Part shown: piece by piece, positions 41,620 to 49,765 of the stretch
Layout: each line of letters begins with the position of its first letter
How positions within the stretch are numbered: the stretch's first letter is position 1
Assembly: GCA_021826065.1 (NCBI GenBank)
Contig: JAKADY010000006.1
Coordinates: forward strand, 1-64,000
DNA from: Pseudomonadota bacterium
GTDB taxonomy: Bacteria > Pseudomonadota > Gammaproteobacteria > Burkholderiales > Thiobacillaceae
Direction of reading: 5' to 3'
Length of the DNA: 64,000 bases
Notes under the pieces: generated by a model
The model's database searches: none
Seen by the model: the letters and a program-made list of their open reading frames with translations, nothing else
Told to the model about the DNA's origin: nothing
Position numbers and translations under genes: made by a program

Positions 41620-42362
41620 GCCGCGGCCCTCCAGCACCGGTCCTGCCACGGACACATCCGGCACTCGACATGGGTGGGATCGGAGAACGAGCGCGGCAGC
41701 AGTTCGCCCGCCTCGGTGGCCGTGATGACCTTCACCGCCCGGTCGGACATGCGCTGCGCCAACGCCGCATCGAAAGGCACCAGCTCGGCGTGGATCTCCA
41801 TGGTGTCGGCGTTGACCGCCGTGAAGAGCGCCGGGCGCGCGTGTAGCCCCAAGTAGGCCTGATAGAGCGCAACCTGCGCCGCGTAGACGGGCTTGGCCAC
41901 CGCCAGCCGGTGCTTCTCCAGATCCCGCCAGGACTTGGCGCCCAGACACTTGTTCTCCCACAAGGCCGGGTAGCCGGAACCGAAGCCCAGGTCGGGCCCG
42001 GCGACGAGCACGCCATCGACGTGGCCCTGCAGGCGCCCGTCCAGCGCCGAGAAGCCGAATTGCTCCTCCGCGTCGTTACGCGTGCGCAGATCGAAGCCCG
42101 CCGCGCGCAGCCATCCGACCATGCAGTCCTCGATGAGGTGGCCGCGCTCGAAGACGCGCAGCAGGCGGCCGTCGGTCTCGCGACCCGGATCGACCGGGGC
42201 GTCGGCAAACTCGTACTGCAGCGCGCGCTCGCAGGCGGCCCCGAGGCGCGAGGCGCCCAGGTACGTGCGGCGAGGCTGCGCCGCGCGAGACTGCTGCAGC
42301 CCGGCATCGATCAGCGCCGTGAGCTGACCCGACAGGCTCTTGGAGGCGTTGAAGTCCATCAT
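41616..42362 (-). CDS. PD-(D/E)XK nuclease (Cas4/RecB-like)
   Basis: 248 residues from ATG 42362 (or 42359). HVDGVLVAGPDLGFG gives the Asp, LWENKCLGAKSW the Glu-x-Lys motif, and the C-terminal CRMCPWQDRCW a cysteine cluster as in Fe-S RecB-family nucleases; an N-terminal Cys (LGAACERALQYEFA) may be the fourth ligand. Beside a Sak4-like ATPase and probable SSB, it probably resects DNA for phage recombination. Confidence 0.83.
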   Translation of the reverse strand: MMDFNASKSLSGQLTALIDAGLQQSRAAQPRRTYLGASRLGAACERALQYEFADAPVDPGRETDGRLLRVFERGHLIEDCMVGWLRAAGFDLRTRNDAEEQFGFSALDGRLQGHVDGVLVAGPDLGFGSGYPALWENKCLGAKSWRDLEKHRLAVAKPVYAAQVALYQAYLGLHARPALFTAVNADTMEIHAELVPFDAALAQRMSDRAVKVITATEAGELLPRSFSDPTHVECRMCPWQDRCWRAAA

Positions 42363-42874
42363 CGCCGCGCCTCCTTGGGTGCTGCCGTGCGTGCCGTCTG
42401 CGCTTGAGCCTTCGGCTCCTCCCACGGCAGATCGTCCTCGAGGTCGGCGAACGGGTCGGACACCGGGTCTTTCAAGCCCCGCACCGGCGGATACTTGGTC
42501 GCCTCGTGGTGCTCGACCATCGCCTCCGTGTAGCAGGTGACGATGGCGTCGATCACCTGGAGCGCCTCGGCCTCGGAATACTCGCCCAGCGGCTTGGCAA
42601 AGCCGATCTCGCCCGCGACCTCGCCGAAGGCCTTGAGGCACTTCCTCATCGCGGCCATTTCGACGTCAGACGGGTCGATCATGGCCACCTCCGTCTTGGG
42701 CGTGCGGCCTTCCTGCACGCGCAGCCAGTGGCCGTAGAGCGCGTGAAACGCCTCCTGGCAGCGCCGCGAGCAGAACACCCAGTCGATCGGATAGCGCCGG
42801 GCATCGCCCACCGGATGCCGGAGGTCCGAGTGGCCGTAGCCGCGCGCCTGTCGTTTGCAGACCCAACACTTCAC
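42359..42874 (-). CDS. DUF6511 zinc-binding phage protein
   Basis: 171 residues from GTG 42874 (KCWVCKRQARGYGHSD), with GAGGAGG just upstream. CWVCKRQ and FCSRRCQEAFHALYG are paired Cys motifs of the DUF6511 family. The C-terminal half (AAMRKCLKAFGEVAGEIGFA and beyond) could be started separately at ATG 42682, but the Zn domain supports the long form. Unknown role in the recombination operon. Confidence 0.72.
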   Translation of the reverse strand: MKCWVCKRQARGYGHSDLRHPVGDARRYPIDWVFCSRRCQEAFHALYGHWLRVQEGRTPKTEVAMIDPSDVEMAAMRKCLKAFGEVAGEIGFAKPLGEYSEAEALQVIDAIVTCYTEAMVEHHEATKYPPVRGLKDPVSDPFADLEDDLPWEEPKAQAQTARTAAPKEARR

Positions 42875-42885
42875 TGACCCTCCTC

Positions 42886-43512
42886 TCACTGCGCCCAGGC
42901 GGGCTTGCCCGGCATGGCGGGGCGTTGCGGGTTGACGGGCGGCGTCGTGCGCGGCGGGGTTGCTGCGGCGGGCGCGCCGGTGGAACCACTGCCGGGGTTC
43001 TTCGGCGGCAGCCCCATCAGCCGGGCGTAGTCCGGGTGGTCGGGCTCGACGGCGCTCTTGACGACGTTCTTCAACTCGCCGCGGCCGTCCTTCTCGACGT
43101 CGATGCGGGCGAGGAACTCGATGCCGTCGAGCTCGTGGAAGCCCTGGATGCGCCGCGCGGCGGCGGCCTGCGGGCTCATGTCCTGCGGATGGACGTTGCG
43201 GGCGGAATTGAGCACGGCGCGCACGAAGCTGCGCCCCATCTGGCCCCAAGCCGGGCCCTTCGGGGAATGCAGGCCGATGTTGCTCCAGAGCTTGCGCCGA
43301 GCGTACTCGCCCTCCAGCACGACGAACTCGGCCGCGAGATACACCGAGCCAGTTCCAAAGCTCTGCGTGGCGTAGCCGCCGGTCCAGCCCTGGGCCGGGT
43401 CGTCGTAGCCCCCGGGCTTGAGGGTCATGCGCACGCGGGCGAGCGTGCCCTTGGGGATGAGGTCGAAACTGGGCTGCTGCTGCGCGTCGTTGAAATCGTT
43501 CCAGGCGGTCAT
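42886..43512 (-). CDS. probable phage single-strand DNA-binding protein
   Basis: 208 residues. FDLIPKGTLARVRMTLKPGG and YLAAEFVVLEGEYARRKLWS followed by NIGL resemble DUF669/gp2.5-like OB-fold proteins; the disordered C-terminus is Pro/Ala-rich (GAPAAATPPRTTPPVNPQRP). It is encoded 3 bp after a Sak4-like ATPase, whose usual partner is an SSB. The call rests on context plus these segments. Confidence 0.6.
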   Translation of the reverse strand: MTAWNDFNDAQQQPSFDLIPKGTLARVRMTLKPGGYDDPAQGWTGGYATQSFGTGSVYLAAEFVVLEGEYARRKLWSNIGLHSPKGPAWGQMGRSFVRAVLNSARNVHPQDMSPQAAAARRIQGFHELDGIEFLARIDVEKDGRGELKNVVKSAVEPDHPDYARLMGLPPKNPGSGSTGAPAAATPPRTTPPVNPQRPAMPGKPAWAQ

Positions 43513-43515
43513 GGC

Positions 43516-44346
43516 TCACTCCTCGAAGGCGGTAGCGGATGGCGGAAGGCGGGTGGCGGCGGCGCACTTGTCGATCAGCGCGCGCAGGTTCGGCGGCTCC
43601 AGCAACTCGAGCTGGCCGGAGCGGTCCTTGGCCGGGACGCCGTAGGGGTTCACCGTGTGGCAGACGAAGGCGCGGTAGGACGATCCGTCCTCGGCCTTGA
43701 TCTCGGCCAAGGTGACCACCTCGTCGACGATGCCGGGCAGTTCTGCGGCGGTCTTGGCGCCCTCGATCTGCGGCACGAACACCCTGCGGTTGAAGTCGTC
43801 CAGGCGCTCGTCGAGGATGGCGACGAACACGACGTGCTTGCCGCGCGCGTGCTGCAGGTGGGTCAGCGCCCCGATGAGCTCGGCGCCGAGCAGGCCGTAG
43901 GCGCCCCGGGTGTCGGGTTTGCCGGTGCGCTCGCTGACGGCCTGCGGCTGGGTCTTGGCCCAGACGAGCGCCAGACGCGCGAGCACCGTGATCGAGTCGA
44001 CGAAGTAGGTGTCGTACTTGGCGAGTTGACCGGGATCGCCGTAGCGCTCGCACACATGCCGGTAGTGCGCCTCGGAGAACGGTGCGTCCGCAGGCAGCGC
44101 CGGGTTCGGGCCGGCCAGGAACACCACGAGATCGCGGAACTCCGGCCAGGTGCTCGGGCGCACGCAGTCGCCGCGCCAGTCCTTGACGGCCAAGTCGCCG
44201 GCCTCCAGATCGACGAACAGGGTCGATCCTTCCGGCAGCGTCTTGAGCTGGCTGGTCTTGCCGATGCCGCTCTTGCCCAGCAGCACGAGCTTCACGCCCT
44301 GCTTCTCGCGCAGCCGCTGGTCGGCGGTGATGATGGGAAGGGCCAT
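43516..44346 (-). CDS. Sak4-like RecA-fold ATPase
   Basis: 276 residues from ATG 44346 (GTG 44349 also possible). VKLVLLGKSGIGKTSQLKTL is a Walker A; TYFVDSITVLARLALVW is Walker B. TLFVDLEAGDLAVKDW and VVFVAILDERLDD are typical of Sak4/AAA_24 annealing-type ATPases in phages. With the SSB-like and nuclease genes it forms a recombination module. Confidence 0.82.
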   Translation of the reverse strand: MALPIITADQRLREKQGVKLVLLGKSGIGKTSQLKTLPEGSTLFVDLEAGDLAVKDWRGDCVRPSTWPEFRDLVVFLAGPNPALPADAPFSEAHYRHVCERYGDPGQLAKYDTYFVDSITVLARLALVWAKTQPQAVSERTGKPDTRGAYGLLGAELIGALTHLQHARGKHVVFVAILDERLDDFNRRVFVPQIEGAKTAAELPGIVDEVVTLAEIKAEDGSSYRAFVCHTVNPYGVPAKDRSGQLELLEPPNLRALIDKCAAATRLPPSATAFEE

Positions 44347-45107
44347 CACGCCACCTCCTTCAGCACTTCAGCGACCGCCGGGTTCCAGAGGATCTGGTAG
44401 CCGCTGTGCCCGTTGCGCGAATACGGCATCGCCTCGGCCCAGGCCTCGCCGGCTTCGGTCAGTTCCCACTCGTCCCGCTCGTTGCGCAACTGCAGGCCGT
44501 GGTGGGCCAGGCGCTGGTTGGTGGCCTTGGCCGACAGGCCGAGCAGCCTGCCGAGCTGGGTGGCGTTGAGCGAGCAGATCGCCTCGTTCGCCGCAGGCAG
44601 CGCGCGACGCAGGGTCTGGACGCTCAACCCCGTGTTCTCCTGGATGCAGGTGAGCGTGGCCGCCATCGCGATGCCGGGTTTGACCCCCGGCACCTTGGCC
44701 ACGGCCTCGCCGATCAGCAGCAGAGCGGCGACGCGGTCCTGGGTGGGTGCCGGCAGGGTCGGGCGTGCACTTGGCACCGTGTAGCTGCCCGTCTTGCGGA
44801 TCGCCGGCAGCACCTCGTGTGTCACCCAGCGCTTGAAGCGCTTGGCCTCGCGCTTGCGGCTGCCGAGGACCAGGCTGTACAGCCCGGGCTCGTTGACGAC
44901 GTTGACCTGGTCATTGCCGCGCGAGATGCCCTGAATCGAGATCAGGGCTTGCTCGTCAGGGTCCAGCCGCGCCAGGGCGCGGGTGGTGTTCGGCAGTTCA
45001 AGAACCGCGCACACATCCGCCGCGACGAACCACGGTTCGCCTTGGGCATCCGTGACGACCCGGACCGGACGGCCTTCGAAATCAAACGGGATCAGTTCGG
45101 TGCTCAT
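44346..45107 (-). CDS. BRO-N domain antirepressor
   Basis: 253 residues. The N-terminal EGRPVRVVTDAQGEPWFVAA with DVCAVLELPNT and VNEPGLYSLVLGSRKREAKR followed by FKRWVTHEVLPAIRKTGSY are canonical BRO-N. The C-terminal half looks like a DNA-binding HTH (LGLSAKATNQRLAHHGLQLR). Such proteins counteract repressors on induction. Shares TGATG with the ATPase gene. Confidence 0.9.
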   Translation of the reverse strand: MSTELIPFDFEGRPVRVVTDAQGEPWFVAADVCAVLELPNTTRALARLDPDEQALISIQGISRGNDQVNVVNEPGLYSLVLGSRKREAKRFKRWVTHEVLPAIRKTGSYTVPSARPTLPAPTQDRVAALLLIGEAVAKVPGVKPGIAMAATLTCIQENTGLSVQTLRRALPAANEAICSLNATQLGRLLGLSAKATNQRLAHHGLQLRNERDEWELTEAGEAWAEAMPYSRNGHSGYQILWNPAVAEVLKEVA

Positions 45108-45110
45108 GGA

Positions 45111-45590
45111 TCACTCCTCCGAGACGAGGGCCAGCCGGAACGTGGGCTTGCCGGGCTTGACGGTGCGGGCGGCCTCGAACCCGGCGCGCAGTGCCGGCGG
45201 CCAGTTGGAGAAGCGCGATTCCGAGACGGAGTACTCGACGTCGAGGTAGTCCTCGACCTTCTCGCCGGCGGCGGCGATGCGCCGGGCAATCGCCGCCAGT
45301 TGCGCCTGGTCCCAGGACACGCGCTTCGGGACATCGACCGTCACGCGCAGCGCACCGTCCTGCAGGTGCACGACGCCGAAGTCCTTGCCGGCCTCGAGGC
45401 GTGCAGCGCGCGCCTGCTCGCCGTAGGCAGCCTCCAGCGCCGCATCGAACTTCGCGCGGGCCTGCTTGAGCCAGGCGAGCGCTTCGTCGAGGTTGCGGCT
45501 GATCTCCGCCTTCTGGGCGGGCGGCAGCGCGGCCAGCTGGCCGACGGACATCGCGGCGATGTCGGCGGGGTAGAGGGTCAAATCGCTCAT
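45111..45590 (-). CDS. phage early protein of unknown function
   Basis: 159 residues, DLTLYPADIAAMSVGQLAAL then helical coiled segments (AEISRNLDEALAWLKQARAK) and KDFGVVHLQDGALRVTVDVP. Similar proteins precede BRO or SSB genes in related prophages. It has no enzyme motif; composition suggests a structural or regulatory helper. Confidence 0.65.
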   Translation of the reverse strand: MSDLTLYPADIAAMSVGQLAALPPAQKAEISRNLDEALAWLKQARAKFDAALEAAYGEQARAARLEAGKDFGVVHLQDGALRVTVDVPKRVSWDQAQLAAIARRIAAAGEKVEDYLDVEYSVSESRFSNWPPALRAGFEAARTVKPGKPTFRLALVSEE

Positions 45591-45601
45591 CGCATCCCCC
45601 T

Positions 45602-45865
45602 TCAGCGCGCCGCGCGCTCGGAGGTCGAGTCGTGCAGGGCGCCACGCTCGAACTCGATGACCGACTCCAGGGGGTAGCTGACGCGCTTGGACAGCTTCAG
45701 GTAGCGCGGGCCGCGCCCTTCGCTGCGCCAGCGCTGCAGGGTCTTGGGGCTCAGGCCCCAGCGCTGCGCGAGCTCGTTCTCGTTGAGGACCCGACGGTCG
45801 CCGGGAGACAGGCCGTTGATCGCATCGACCGGCGACCGGGTGATGGTGCTTGCCGTTGTCGGCAT
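45602..45865 (-). CDS. AlpA/excisionase-like HTH protein
   Basis: 87 residues. LNENELAQRWGLSPKTLQRW and RSEGRGPRYLKLSKRVSYPL are a MerR-type winged HTH as in AlpA/Xis. It is the first gene of the long minus-strand replication operon and lies about 170 bp from the IS91 junction. It may regulate the operon or assist the serine recombinase. Confidence 0.8.
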   Translation of the reverse strand: MPTTASTITRSPVDAINGLSPGDRRVLNENELAQRWGLSPKTLQRWRSEGRGPRYLKLSKRVSYPLESVIEFERGALHDSTSERAAR

Positions 45866-45992
45866 GGAAGCCTCCTATGACGCTGTTGAGGAACAGGTGT
45901 CATTGCAGGCTTCGGGTGGCGAACCTTGGAGGGACCGAATGGCGAACCACGCGCAAGCTTCGGGTTCGCCAATCCGTACGCGCCCATGCCAA

Positions 45993-46017
45993 AACGGCGA
46001 GCACGCGGCTCGCCGTT
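45993..46017 (-). terminator. hairpin terminator 18 bp from the left IS91 junction
   Basis: AACGGCGAG and CTCGCCGTT form a 9-bp stem around a 7-nt loop; on the minus strand the stem is followed by TTGG, making TTTTGG at its 3' side. Its orientation fits the end of the recombinase operon, now 4.4 kb away, if the IS91 block is removed. Confidence 0.6.
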
Positions 46018-46034
46018 CTTGGGGACAGGGGGAT

Positions 46035-46039
46035 GGTCA
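46035..46039. other. candidate attachment core, left junction of IS91 block
   Basis: GGTCA in ATGGTCAGCGGCCC. It is identical to and in the same codon phase as 50441-50445. It marks the boundary between phage DNA (left) and the transposase C-terminal half. Confidence 0.5.
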
Positions 46040-46901
46040 GCGGCCCACATCGGCGCAACTGACGGAACTGGCCAACACCATCGCGCACCGGGTGTGTCGG
46101 CACCTGACGCGCAAAGGCTGGCTCGAAGGGGAGGGCGAATCGGCCTTCCTGGCAGACAGCGCTGCAGGCGACGACAGCATGGATGGGCTGCGGATGAGTT
46201 CGATGACCTACCGCATCGCCACCGGTCGCGACGCTGGCCGCAAGGTCGTCACGCTGCAAACATTGCCCGGTGACGCAGGCTCGCTGGAGGGCGATGCCGG
46301 CAAGGTCGGTGGCTTCTCGCTGCATGCCGGCGTGGCCGCGGAAGCACACGAAAGCCACAAGCTCGAAAAGCTGTGCCGCTACATCACGCGCCCGGCGATC
46401 AGCGAGCAGCGACTGTCGATCTCATCGCAGGGTAGGGTGCGGTATCAGCTCAAGACGCCGTGGCGAAATGGCACCACGCATGTCGAATGGGATGCGGTGG
46501 ACTTCATCGCCAAGCTGGTGGCACTGGTCCCGCCACCACGCGCGCATCTCACCCGCTTCCACGGCGTATTCGCCCCGAATGCAAACCTGCGCGCGCAGCT
46601 GACGCCCTCGGGGCGCGGCAGGCGGCCTGCGGGCGATGCGGCGCCGGTTGACGCAAGCGCCCACGACGAGCCGCGCAGCCCCGAGCAGAAGCGCCGTGCG
46701 ATGAGCTGGGCGCAACGGCTCAAGCGGGTCTTTTCCATCGACATCACCACCTGCGCCCACTGCGGCGGCGCGGTACGGATCGTCGCCAGCATCGAAGACC
46801 CCAAGGCCATTCGCGCCATCCTCGCCCACTTCGAGAAACACGGCGCGCTGGAGCAAGCGCACTACCGGCCCGCAGCGCGCGCCCCGCCGCCCGCCGCGTG
46901 A
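46035..46901 (+). pseudogene. IS91-family transposase, C-terminal half (split gene)
   Basis: 288 residues without a start. SAQLTELANTIAHRVCRHLT, MTYRIATGRDAGRKVVTLQT, KLEKLCRYITRPAISEQRLS and LTRFHGVFAPNANLRAQLTP are standard IS91 segments; CRYITRPA carries the catalytic tyrosine, and TCAHCGGAVRIVASIEDPKA ends the protein. The N-terminal half with the HUH motif lies at 49766-50445, so neither part should be active alone. Confidence 0.9.
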
Positions 46902-47179
46902 TGAGGCGCCGGCCACACAGCCGGCAGCCAAGCCAGAGTCCGATCCGATGCGGCCACGACCCCGCAGGGCTGCGCTCGGCCCTGTGCCGGGATTCGGTGA
47001 GAAATGGCTACGCACTGAGCCGCTGCGTGGCCCCGCGATGTCGAAAACCCACGCATGAACCCCCGATCTGTGCCCGATCTGTGCCCAAAGCGGCGCTTGC
47101 GCGGCCGCTTCCTACCCGCTAGACTCGCAAAAAAGGGCGGTTGAACTTCCTATACCCTACAAACCGGGGAGGACGCAGC

Positions 47180-47809
47180 ATGAGTGGCGGACATGAGGTC
47201 GATGTCGGGTCGCCTGAAAAGCGCAAGACCCTGTGGGTTGTCCTGTGGCTTAACGTGGCCATCGCGATCGGCTTTTTCGCGGTCGGGTATTTTGCCGATT
47301 CTAATGCGCTGTTGGCGAACGGCCTCGATAATTCATCCGATGCCATCGTTTATGCGCTCAGCCTGCTCGCGCTGACCCGCTCACGGACCTGGAAACGCGG
47401 GGCCGCACGTTTCTCCGGCATCATGCTGCTGATCTTCTCTGCTGGGGTTATCTTCGATGCTTACCGACGGTTTGTGGAAGGGTCCGATCCGGGCGGGATA
47501 TTGATGATGGCGATGGCGTTCATCGCGGGGATGGTCAATCTCTATTGCCTGCGCCTGCTGCAGAAGATGGAGAACAAGGACGTCAATATGCGGGCGGCGA
47601 CCACCTTCAGCTTCAACGACTTTATCTCTAATGGCGGGATCATTATCGCCGGCATCATTGTGATGCTGACCGGAACCAACTGGCCCGACCTCGTTGTGGG
47701 CATCGCGGTAGCTTGCATCGCTCTCTATGGCGGCATCGAGATTCTGCGCGACGCTCACATGGATAGCCACGACGATGCGGGAACCAAACACGGCGAGAAG
47801 AGGAATTGA
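47180..47809 (+). CDS. cation diffusion facilitator-type metal transporter
   Basis: 209 residues from ATG 47180 with GGGGAGGAC as ribosome-binding site. About five to six transmembrane segments, beginning [20 protein letters not shown]. The [20 protein letters not shown]-like text ([20 protein letters not shown]) has the D-x3-D metal site of CDF proteins and [11 protein letters not shown] the second. It is shorter than typical CDF proteins because the cytosolic C-terminal domain is missing. TTGAAC ... CTATACCC upstream may be its promoter. It is cargo of the IS91 block. Confidence 0.8.
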   Translation: MSGGHEVDVGSPEKRKTLWVVLWLNVAIAIGFFAVGYFADSNALLANGLDNSSDAIVYALSLLALTRSRTWKRGAARFSGIMLLIFSAGVIFDAYRRFVEGSDPGGILMMAMAFIAGMVNLYCLRLLQKMENKDVNMRAATTFSFNDFISNGGIIIAGIIVMLTGTNWPDLVVGIAVACIALYGGIEILRDAHMDSHDDAGTKHGEKRN

Positions 47810-47861
47810 CCCTATTCGATCTTCCTGCACAATGTGTCCGATGCGCTGGCTTCGGCCCACG

Positions 47862-48328
47862 TTCTCGACCGCGCGGAACGCGGCATCCGGGGTCAGCACG
47901 CGCTGCTTGTCCAGCTCGTGCGCGAACACGTTGAGCAGCACTTCGGAGTCGGATTCGGTGTTGACGTTGCGGCGGTCCTGCTCGAACACCTCGCGACGCA
48001 GGGTGTCGGTGTTGATCAGGTTGCCGTTGTGCGCCAGCGCGATGCCGTACGGCGAATTCACGTAGAACGGCTGCGCTTCGTCGCTGCCTTCGCTGCCCGC
48101 CGTGGGATAGCGGCAATGGCCGATGCCGACGCGGCCCTACAGCAGCGCCATCTCGCTCGCGCGGAAGGCATCGCGCACGAGGCCGTTGCCCTTCACGACG
48201 CGCAGCTGGGTGCCGTTGGCGGTGGCGATGCCGGCGGCGTCCTGTCCGCGATGCTGTAGAACGGTCAGGCCGTCGTAGAGGGAGGCCGCGACGTCCGAGG
48301 TGCCGACGATGCCGATGATGCCGCACAT
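47862..48328 (-). pseudogene. purF: purF 5' fragment with nonsense codon
   Basis: CGIIGIVGTSDVAASLYDGL, with Cys-1 after the initiator, and QHRGQDAAGIATANGTQLRV identify amidophosphoribosyltransferase. At 48137-48139 TAG interrupts the frame (MALL[18 protein letters not shown]); beyond it [20 protein letters not shown] continues the match to about FRAVENV, after which homology ends near 47862. About 155 of roughly 490 codons remain, so it cannot be functional. Confidence 0.82.
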
Positions 48329-48410
48329 GATGGTGACTCCGGTGAAGCGCTTGATGACGCGAATGCGATGCGAAAAACAGTGCGGCGCCACGAGGGCGCC
48401 GCGCGATGGA

Positions 48411-49490
48411 TCAGGGGTGCGGGCGGACGATGCCGTCCACGCCGGCTTTCGACTGGATCTGGGCCTTGAGCTGGTCGGCGGCGGCGCGGTCGAGCACCGG
48501 GCCGACGCGCACGCGGGTGAGCTTGCCCTGGTCGGTCGTCACCGATTCGGTGAAGGCGGTGAAGCCGGCGGCGCGCAGGCGTTCGCGCATCGCACCGGCT
48601 TCGGTGGCGTCGCTGAACGCGCCGACCTGCACGGCGAAGCCGACCTTGGCGGCGGCCGGCGGCGCGGGCTTGGGCGCGGCGGGCTTCGGAGCCTCGGCGG
48701 GCTTCGCGGGGGTGGGTTTCGGCTCTGCGGGCCTGGTCGCGACCGGCTTGGGCGCAGGCACGGCAGACTTCGATTCCGGCTTGGGCTCGGGTTTCGTCTC
48801 TGCAGGCTTCGGCGCGGCCGGCTTGGGCGGCTCGACGGCGGCGACCGGGGTCGCGGCGGGCGTCGTGGCCGCGGGCGCGACCGGGGCCGGCTCGGCGTCC
48901 AGCGCGACCACGCGCACCGGCACGTCGCTGCGCACTTCCAGCGCCTTCAGGCGCGCGGTCTCGGCGTCGGCGCGCGTGGCGTACGGGCCGATGCGGACGC
49001 GGAACGCGGGCTTGCCGTTGATCGTGGTGGCTTCGGTGTAGGCCGGCAGCTGCGCGGCGGTCGCCAGCGCCGCGACGGTATCGGCGCCCTTCTGGGTGGC
49101 ATAGGCGCCGAAGTGCACGGCGTAGTTGCCGCCGGCGGCGGAGGCCGGCAGCGCGGACGCGGGATCGGCCGGCGGCGTGGCGCCCGCAGCGGCGGGATCG
49201 GTGGCGGCGGCGCCGTCGGGCGTCGTCGGCAGGGCCTGCGCGCCGGGCTTGTCCATCGGGGTGGCGTTCATGCCGACCGCGCCGCCCTTGGGCACGTCGC
49301 CGGGCATCACCAGCGGCAGGTCGCGGGTTTCGGTCTCGCCCTCGGGCGCGTCGGGCATCTTGATGGAGACATCCGAGACGCCGCTGTCGGGCGCCGGGCC
49401 CTTCACCAGCATCGGCAGGAAGATCACGGCCAGCGCGATCAGAACGGCCGCGCCGATCAGGCGCTGCTTCAGTCCAGTGTCCATCGACAT
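48411..49490 (-). CDS. SPOR-domain membrane protein (DedD-like)
   Basis: 359 residues. N-terminal membrane anchor LIGAAVLIALAVIFLPML; two SPOR domains at about 122-185 (YAVHFGAYATQKGADTVAAL) and 280-350 (GFAVQVGAFSDATEAGAMRE), separated by a Pro/Ala/Lys linker (KPAETKPEPKPESK). SPOR domains bind denuded peptidoglycan at the septum. In many gammaproteobacteria the order is folC-dedD-cvpA-purF; here cvpA is missing and flanking genes are fragments. The Xanthomonad-like style suggests a foreign donor. Confidence 0.85.
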   Translation of the reverse strand: MSMDTGLKQRLIGAAVLIALAVIFLPMLVKGPAPDSGVSDVSIKMPDAPEGETETRDLPLVMPGDVPKGGAVGMNATPMDKPGAQALPTTPDGAAATDPAAAGATPPADPASALPASAAGGNYAVHFGAYATQKGADTVAALATAAQLPAYTEATTINGKPAFRVRIGPYATRADAETARLKALEVRSDVPVRVVALDAEPAPVAPAATTPAATPVAAVEPPKPAAPKPAETKPEPKPESKSAVPAPKPVATRPAEPKPTPAKPAEAPKPAAPKPAPPAAAKVGFAVQVGAFSDATEAGAMRERLRAAGFTAFTESVTTDQGKLTRVRVGPVLDRAAADQLKAQIQSKAGVDGIVRPHP

Positions 49491-49502
49491 CCTGAAAGTG
49501 GG

Positions 49503-49668
49503 AGGAGGCTGGGAGGGGCGGGCGGAAATAGGTCAGCGGCGTGGTCGTGCCGTCGGCATCGGTCCGCGCGGCCTCGACCGCCTCGAAGGCGGCGACCAGC
49601 GCGGCATCGTCGACCTCGACGCCATCGATACGCACGCGCTCGTTGTAGCGCAGCAGGTGCGGCGAGGT
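49503..49668 (-). pseudogene. folC: folC internal fragment
   Basis: TSPHLLRYNERVRIDGVEVD and DAALVAAFEAVEAARTDADG, then TPLTYF, are the N-terminal-region text of folylpolyglutamate synthase (TSPHL/YNERVRI motif). Only about 55 codons remain. The fragment runs straight into the sequence upstream of the SPOR gene, so most of folC has been deleted. Confidence 0.75.
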
Positions 49669-49765
49669 GTCGCGGCAATGTCTGACGCGAAGATCAGAAA
49701 ACGCCGATATGAACGCGTGCTCGCGGGCGCAACCCTGAGCAGCCGTCCCTGCAACGGAGCGCTGC

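Noticed and set aside
48300-49685. Plus-strand 461-codon frame opposite the SPOR gene
   Set aside because: Glycine/arginine-rich shadow of a two-SPOR-domain protein; no independent features.
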